Below are positions 59,751-64,000 of a DNA stretch of 64,000 bases, in pieces (within the stretch, counting starts at the first letter, position 1; each line of letters opens with the position of its first letter). The translations under genes were made by a program, and so were the position numbers. The stretch spans positions 1-64,000 of the forward strand of contig NZ_VIDQ01000002.1 of the NCBI RefSeq assembly GCF_009760915.1. The letters are read 5' to 3'. Source of the DNA: Azohydromonas aeria. Lineage in GTDB: Bacteria; Pseudomonadota; Gammaproteobacteria; Burkholderiales; Burkholderiaceae_C. The notes under the pieces are model-generated. The model made no database searches. It was not told the origin of the DNA and was given only the letters and a program-made list of their open reading frames with translations.

Positions 59751-60815
59751 ATGAAGATCCTGGTTCTCCCCGGCGACGGCATCGGCCCCGAGATCGTCGA
59801 AGCGTCCGTCAACGTGCTCAAGGCCGCCGACGCCAAGTTCAAGTTGGGCCTGTCCTACGACTACGAGGACGTCGGCTTCGCCAGCCTGGATCGTCACGGC
59901 ACCACGCTGCGCGAGGAGGTGCTGCAGAAGGCCCGCGGCTATGACGGCATCATCCTGGGCACGCAATCGCATGCCGACTACCCGGCGCCGGAAAAGGGTG
60001 GCCGCAACATCTCCGCGGCGTTCCGAGTACAGCTCGACCTCTACGCCAACGTGCGCCCGGCCCGCACGCGCTCTTTCCTGGAGTCGAACATGAAGCCCGG
60101 CAAGCGCATGGACCTCGTGATCATGCGCGAGGCCACTGAGGGCTTCTACCCGGACCGCAACATGGCGCGCGGCTGGGGCGAGATGATGCCCAGCCCCGAC
60201 ATGGCACTGTCCACCCGCAAGATCACTCGCCACTGCAGCGAGCGCATCGCGCGCCGCGCCTTCGAGCTGGCAATGAAGCGGCGCAAGAAGGTCACGGCCA
60301 TCCACAAGGCCAACAGCTTTCACATGACCGACGGCCTGTTCCTGGAGGCCGTGCGCCACGTCGCCAAGGACTTCCCCGAGGTGCAGCTCGACGACCTGCT
60401 GGTGGACGCCTCCACCGCGCACCTGGTGCGCAACCCCGAGCGCTTCGACGTGCTGGTGGCCACCAACTTCTACGGCGACATCCTGTCGGACCTGGCCAGC
60501 GAGCTGTCCGGCAGCCTGGGCCTGGCCGGCTCGGTGATGGCCGGCGATGAGCTGTGCTGCGCGCAGGCCCAGCACGGCTCGGCGCCCGACATCCAGGGGA
60601 AGGACAAGGCGAATCCGGTGTCGATGATCCTGTCGGTGGCGATGCTGGCGCAGTGGATGGGCGAGCACCACGGCGCGCCGGCGCTGTTCGAGGCGGGCAC
60701 CGCGATCGACGCGGCCGTGGACCGGGTGCTGTCCAACCCGGCCACGCGCACCGCTGACCTCGGCGGCAGCATGGGCTGCAAGGCTTTCGGCGAAGCGGTC
60801 GCACGCGCGCTCTGA
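59751..60815 (+). CDS. Isocitrate/isopropylmalate-type (beta-decarboxylating) dehydrogenase
   Basis: 354 residues. LVLPGDGIGPEIVEASVNVL, LYANVRPARTRSF, VIMREATEGFYPD and VATNFYGDILSDLASELSGS are the family landmarks (substrate arginines, active-site Tyr, Mg-binding Asp). The presence of REATEGFYPD instead of the LeuB RELTGGIYFG points to a non-leucine substrate such as tartrate, malate analogues or another hydroxydiacid. It uses NAD(P). It is the main oxidative enzyme of the plus-strand run. Confidence 0.85.
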   Translation: MKILVLPGDGIGPEIVEASVNVLKAADAKFKLGLSYDYEDVGFASLDRHGTTLREEVLQKARGYDGIILGTQSHADYPAPEKGGRNISAAFRVQLDLYANVRPARTRSFLESNMKPGKRMDLVIMREATEGFYPDRNMARGWGEMMPSPDMALSTRKITRHCSERIARRAFELAMKRRKKVTAIHKANSFHMTDGLFLEAVRHVAKDFPEVQLDDLLVDASTAHLVRNPERFDVLVATNFYGDILSDLASELSGSLGLAGSVMAGDELCCAQAQHGSAPDIQGKDKANPVSMILSVAMLAQWMGEHHGAPALFEAGTAIDAAVDRVLSNPATRTADLGGSMGCKAFGEAVARAL

Positions 60816-60841
60816 CTCCATCAGCACAACAAGGAGACGAC

Positions 60842-61849
60842 ATGACGGCATCGAACAAGACGCGCCGTGCCCTGCTGCTGGGCACGGTGAGCGCGGCGCT
60901 GGCCTGGCCGGCCCTGGGCCTGGCCCAGGACGCGGCCAAGGATTTCCCCAATAAACCCATTACGCTGATCGTGCCCTACGCCGCGGGCGGCAGCTCCGAC
61001 ACGCGGGCGCGCCAGCTGGGCGAGAAGCTGGCCGTGATCCTGGGCAAGGCCGTGGTGGTGGACAACAAGCCCGGCGGCAACGGCAACATCGGCACGGATT
61101 TCATCGCCCGCGCCACGCCCGACGGCCACACCATCGGCATCGGCAACTTCGCGCCGATGGCGGTCAACAAGGCGCTGTTTCCGAAGCTGCCCTTCGACCC
61201 GCAGCGCGACCTGGTGCCGGTGGTGCTGATCGAGAAGGGCCCGCTGGTATTGATCGTCAGCGCCGAAAAGTCGCCCTTCAAGAGCGTGCAGGATCTCGTG
61301 GCTGCGGCCAAGGCCCAGCCCGGCAAGCTCAGCTACGCCTCGGCAGGCTCGGGCGGCTCGTTCCACCTGGCCGGCGAGATGTTCAACAGCGTCACCGGCA
61401 CTGACGCCGTGCACATCCCCTACCGCGGCGGCGGCCCGGCCACCAACGACCTGCTCGGCGGCACGGTGGACTACATGTTCGACATGGTGCCTGCGGCCAT
61501 GGGCTACCTGAAATCCAGCCCGCCGCGCATGCGCGCGCTGGCCGTGGCCCACGACAAGCGGCTGGCCTCGCTGCCCGAAGTGCCGACCTTTGGGGAGCTG
61601 GGCATCAAGGACATGGAAATCTCCAACTGGTTCGGCATCGTGGCACCCAGGGGCACGCCGCCGGCCATCGTTGCCAAGCTCAACCAGGCCATCAACCAAG
61701 CGCTGCAGATGCCCGACGTCGCGAAGCGCATCACCGACCCCGGCAACGTGGTCGGCGGCGGCACGCCCGAGGCCTTCGCCGGCTTCGTGGCGAGCGAGTC
61801 CCAGCGCTGGAGCAAGGTCGTCAAGGACCGCGGCATCCGGCCCGACTGA
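60842..61849 (+). CDS. Bug/TctC-type periplasmic binding protein
   Basis: 335 residues. The signal peptide (GTVSAALAWPALGLAQ) is followed by FPNKPITLIVPYAAGGSSDT, VVDNKPGGNGNIGTDFIARA and VHIPYRGGGPATNDLLGGTV. It is the paralogue of the protein at 52422-53402, with shared RARQLG and VVGGG(T/S)PE blocks. The gene lies 26 bp after the dehydrogenase gene and 55 bp before the GntR gene. Confidence 0.9.
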   Translation: MTASNKTRRALLLGTVSAALAWPALGLAQDAAKDFPNKPITLIVPYAAGGSSDTRARQLGEKLAVILGKAVVVDNKPGGNGNIGTDFIARATPDGHTIGIGNFAPMAVNKALFPKLPFDPQRDLVPVVLIEKGPLVLIVSAEKSPFKSVQDLVAAAKAQPGKLSYASAGSGGSFHLAGEMFNSVTGTDAVHIPYRGGGPATNDLLGGTVDYMFDMVPAAMGYLKSSPPRMRALAVAHDKRLASLPEVPTFGELGIKDMEISNWFGIVAPRGTPPAIVAKLNQAINQALQMPDVAKRITDPGNVVGGGTPEAFAGFVASESQRWSKVVKDRGIRPD

Positions 61850-61904
61850 AGCGACAGCGGCGCAGCACCCGCGCCGGCCAGGCGCATCCGCACGGAGATC
61901 GATA

Positions 61905-62855
61905 ATGACGGACATGGCACGTGGACTTTCTGAGCAGTTGGCCGCCAGCATTGAAGCCTGGCTGGCCGAGGAACAGGTGCCTGCGTGCACGCCGCTGCCC
62001 GAGCGGGCGGTGGCGGAGCGCTTCCGCGTGTCGCGCTCGCCCGTGCGCGAGGCCATGCAGTTGCTGGCGCAGCGCCAGGTCATCGTGCCACGTCCCGAAG
62101 GCGGCTATGCCGTGGCCGAGCGCATGCAGGCTGCGCCAGCGCTGGCCCTGCCGCCGGCAGACGAGGACGAGCCGATCTACCTCAGGATCGCCCAGGACCG
62201 CCTGGAAGGGCAGCTGCCGGAGCGGCTCACGGAAAACGAGCTCATGCGCCGCTACGACGTGACGCGCGCGCGGCTGGCCGCCGTGCTGCGGCGCATCACC
62301 CACGAAGGCTGGATCGAGCGGCTGCCGGGCAATGGCTGGCAGTTTCTGCCCACGCTGAGCACCGGTGCCGCCTACGACCAGGGCTACCGGCTGCGCATCC
62401 TGCTGGAGCCGGCCGCCATCCTGGAGCCGACCTGGGCGCTGGACGCCTCGGCCCTGCGCAAGTGCCGCGCCGAGCAGCAGGCACTGGTGGACGGCGCGGC
62501 CGAGTGGGCATCGCCCGTGCAGCTTTTCGACGCCAACTCGCGGCTGCACGAAACCATCGCGAGCTTCTCGGGCAACGTCTTCATGGCCGATGCGCTCCGG
62601 CGCGTGAACCGGCTGCGCCGGCTCATGGAGTACCGCAAGGCCGTGGACCGCACCGCCGCCGCGCGGCGCTGCAAGGAGCACCTGGTGCTCATCGACCTGC
62701 TGCTGACGGGCCAGCGCGAGGCGGCGGCCGACTTCATGCGGCTGCACCTGCGCGACGCCGCGCGCGAGAAAGCCGGCGGCGTGCAGCCGCAAGGTGAAGC
62801 GTACGGTTCGAACGCCAACCCGCTGGGCACGCTGTTCACGCCGGCCAGCGACTGA
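61905..62855 (+). CDS. GntR-type regulator with two winged HTH domains and FCD-like domain
   Basis: 316 residues from ATG 61905. The first winged HTH (about 7-72) has PLPERAVAERFRVSRSPVRE...AMQLLAQRQVIVPRP. The second (about 86-150) has RLTENELMRRYDVTRARLAA...VLRRITHEGWIERLPGNGW. An FCD-like effector domain follows (LFDANSRLHETIASFSGNVF, FMRLHLRDAAREK). Tandem HTH copies in one GntR chain are less common than a single copy. It probably controls the plus-strand run and the dehydrogenase gene that follows. Confidence 0.85.
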   Translation: MTDMARGLSEQLAASIEAWLAEEQVPACTPLPERAVAERFRVSRSPVREAMQLLAQRQVIVPRPEGGYAVAERMQAAPALALPPADEDEPIYLRIAQDRLEGQLPERLTENELMRRYDVTRARLAAVLRRITHEGWIERLPGNGWQFLPTLSTGAAYDQGYRLRILLEPAAILEPTWALDASALRKCRAEQQALVDGAAEWASPVQLFDANSRLHETIASFSGNVFMADALRRVNRLRRLMEYRKAVDRTAAARRCKEHLVLIDLLLTGQREAAADFMRLHLRDAAREKAGGVQPQGEAYGSNANPLGTLFTPASD

Positions 62856-62958
62856 TCCGCCACGGCGCGCCGCGCCGCCCTCACCCGCCGCAATCCTTTT
62901 CAGCCCGCCCGGGAGTCCCGGGCAGGCGGAGCACTTTCATCTTCACGAATCCCACGCC

Positions 62959-64000
62959 ATGACCCACGCGATCACCACCATCAACCCCACCACCGGCGCC
63001 GCGCTCAAGACCTACGAGAGCTGGACGCCGGAACAAGTCGACCAAGCCGTGGCCAGCAGCCATGCCGCCGCCAAGGCCTGGGGACAACAGCCGCTGGCAG
63101 TGCGCGTGGCCGCCGTGCGCCGCCTGGCCGACGAGTTGCGGCGCCAGAAGGACGCCTTTGCACGGCTGATCACCGCCGAGATGGGCAAGCCCCTGGCGGA
63201 AGCCGCCGGCGAGCTGGAGAAGTCGGCCGTCACGGCGCTGTACTACACCGACCATGCCGAGCGGCTGCTGTCGGACGAGCCCGTCGCCATCGACGGCGCG
63301 CAGGCCTGGGTCAGCTACGAGCCCATCGGCCTGGTGCTGGCCGTGATGCCCTGGAACTTCCCGGTGTGGCAGGTGATGCGCTTTGCCATCCCGTCGCTCA
63401 CGGCTGGCAACGGCGTGCTGTTGAAGCATTCGCCCAACGTCACGGGCTGCGCGCTGGCGCTGGAAAGGCTGTTCCTGGATGCCGGGCTGCCCGCGCACCT
63501 GGTGACGACGCTGGTGGTGTCTGAAGCTCAAGTGCCCGCCACCATCGACCGCTTGATTGCCGACGACCGCATCGCCGCGGTGACGCTGACGGGCTCCAAC
63601 CGCGCGGGTGCCGCTGTGGGCGCGGCCGCCGGGCGCGAGTCCAAGAAGTCGGTGCTGGAACTGGGCGGCTCGGACGCCTTCGTCGTGCTCGACGACGCCG
63701 ACGTGCCGGCCGCCGCTGCCGCGGCCGTGAAGGCGCGCTTCCACAACGCCGGGCAGAGCTGCGTGTGCGCCAAGCGCTTCATCGTCTCGGCAGCAGTGGC
63801 CGAACGCTTCACGGAACTGTTCGTGCAGGGCGCGCGCGCGCTGGTGGTGGGCGACCCGACCGACGCGGCCACGCAGGTGGGGCCGCTCGCGCGCGCCGAC
63901 CTACGCGAGGCGCTGCAGCGCCAGATCGAGCGCTCGGTGGCGGCCGGCGCGAAGCTGCTGGCCGGCGGCCGGCCTGTGGACGGCGCGGGCTACTACTTCG
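62959..64000 (+). CDS. Succinate-semialdehyde-type aldehyde dehydrogenase, cut by window edge
   Basis: 347 residues are visible from ATG 62959. VMPWNFPVWQVMRFAIPSLT, VTLTGSNRAGAAVGAAAGRE, the general-base Glu in VLELGGSDAFVV and the nucleophile Cys in FHNAGQSCVCAKRFIV are all present. It is close to NAD(P)-dependent succinate-semialdehyde dehydrogenases. It would make a dicarboxylate that can enter the TCA cycle. The C-terminal quarter is outside the window. It is 103 bp after the GntR gene. Confidence 0.9.
   Translation, partial: MTHAITTINPTTGAALKTYESWTPEQVDQAVASSHAAAKAWGQQPLAVRVAAVRRLADELRRQKDAFARLITAEMGKPLAEAAGELEKSAVTALYYTDHAERLLSDEPVAIDGAQAWVSYEPIGLVLAVMPWNFPVWQVMRFAIPSLTAGNGVLLKHSPNVTGCALALERLFLDAGLPAHLVTTLVVSEAQVPATIDRLIADDRIAAVTLTGSNRAGAAVGAAAGRESKKSVLELGGSDAFVVLDDADVPAAAAAAVKARFHNAGQSCVCAKRFIVSAAVAERFTELFVQGARALVVGDPTDAATQVGPLARADLREALQRQIERSVAAGAKLLAGGRPVDGAGYYF

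Overview
This is GC-rich betaproteobacterial DNA, most probably Burkholderiales (Comamonadaceae/Alcaligenaceae type). The evidence is codon usage, five Bug/TctC-type periplasmic binding proteins, a PQQ alcohol dehydrogenase cluster, and an F-type conjugation module of the kind found on integrative conjugative elements (ICEs) and large plasmids of this group. No rRNA, tRNA, CRISPR array, integrase or replication initiator was found.

Layout. (1) 1-1919: the tnpA-tnpB-tnpC end of an IS66-family element, running off the left edge. (2) 1920-3268: a gene graveyard. It holds an ArsA C-terminal fragment cut by the IS, a frameshifted polyketide ketoreductase remnant and a broken NRPS condensation/adenylation remnant. 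(3) 3318-31689, minus strand: a near-complete F/SXT-like transfer region. In transcription order it is traI (MOBH relaxase), traD, DUF4400; then an unknown gene, a lytic transglycosylase, an OmpA-like lipoprotein, an unknown gene, traA-L-E-K-B, dsbC, traV-C, trbI, an S26 peptidase, an unknown gene, traW-U-trbC-N, an unknown gene, traF-H-G, an exported unknown and an S49 peptidase. One small membrane gene lies on the plus strand. (4) 31818-34795: regulators. There is a duplicated-and-fused FlhC-like protein, two FlhD-like proteins, and a BetR-HTH/receiver-like protein. The first three resemble the SetCD/AcaCD activators of SXT and IncC elements. (5) 35013-40538: DUF932 protein, zinc/Toprim primase, histone H1-like protein, small unknowns and palindrome-rich spacers. 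(6) 40989-47821: catabolic locus 1, with AldA-type aldehyde dehydrogenase, DUF1097 protein, PQQ alcohol dehydrogenase and Rieske protein on the minus strand, divergent from an AcoR-type sigma-54 activator. (7) 47934-64000: catabolic locus 2. Aconitase, lactonase and two Bug proteins with a LysR gene (minus) diverge from a plus-strand run of Bug, amidohydrolase, cupin, ABM protein, Bug, isopropylmalate-type dehydrogenase, Bug, GntR and a semialdehyde dehydrogenase cut by the right edge.

How it works together. The FlhD/FlhC-like proteins probably switch on conjugation. Two minus-strand promoters, before traI and before the pilus operon, share the same box and the same internal spacing, which makes them the natural targets. 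The FlhD-like genes have leaders that can fold over their own start signals. In locus 1 a consensus sigma-54 promoter and upstream direct repeats sit between the activator and the Rieske-PQQ operon. In locus 2 a repeated dyad lies between the LysR gene and the opposite operon. The locus 2 substrate is unknown; gene content suggests uptake and oxidation of a carboxylated or lactone-forming compound feeding a tricarboxylate-like intermediate.
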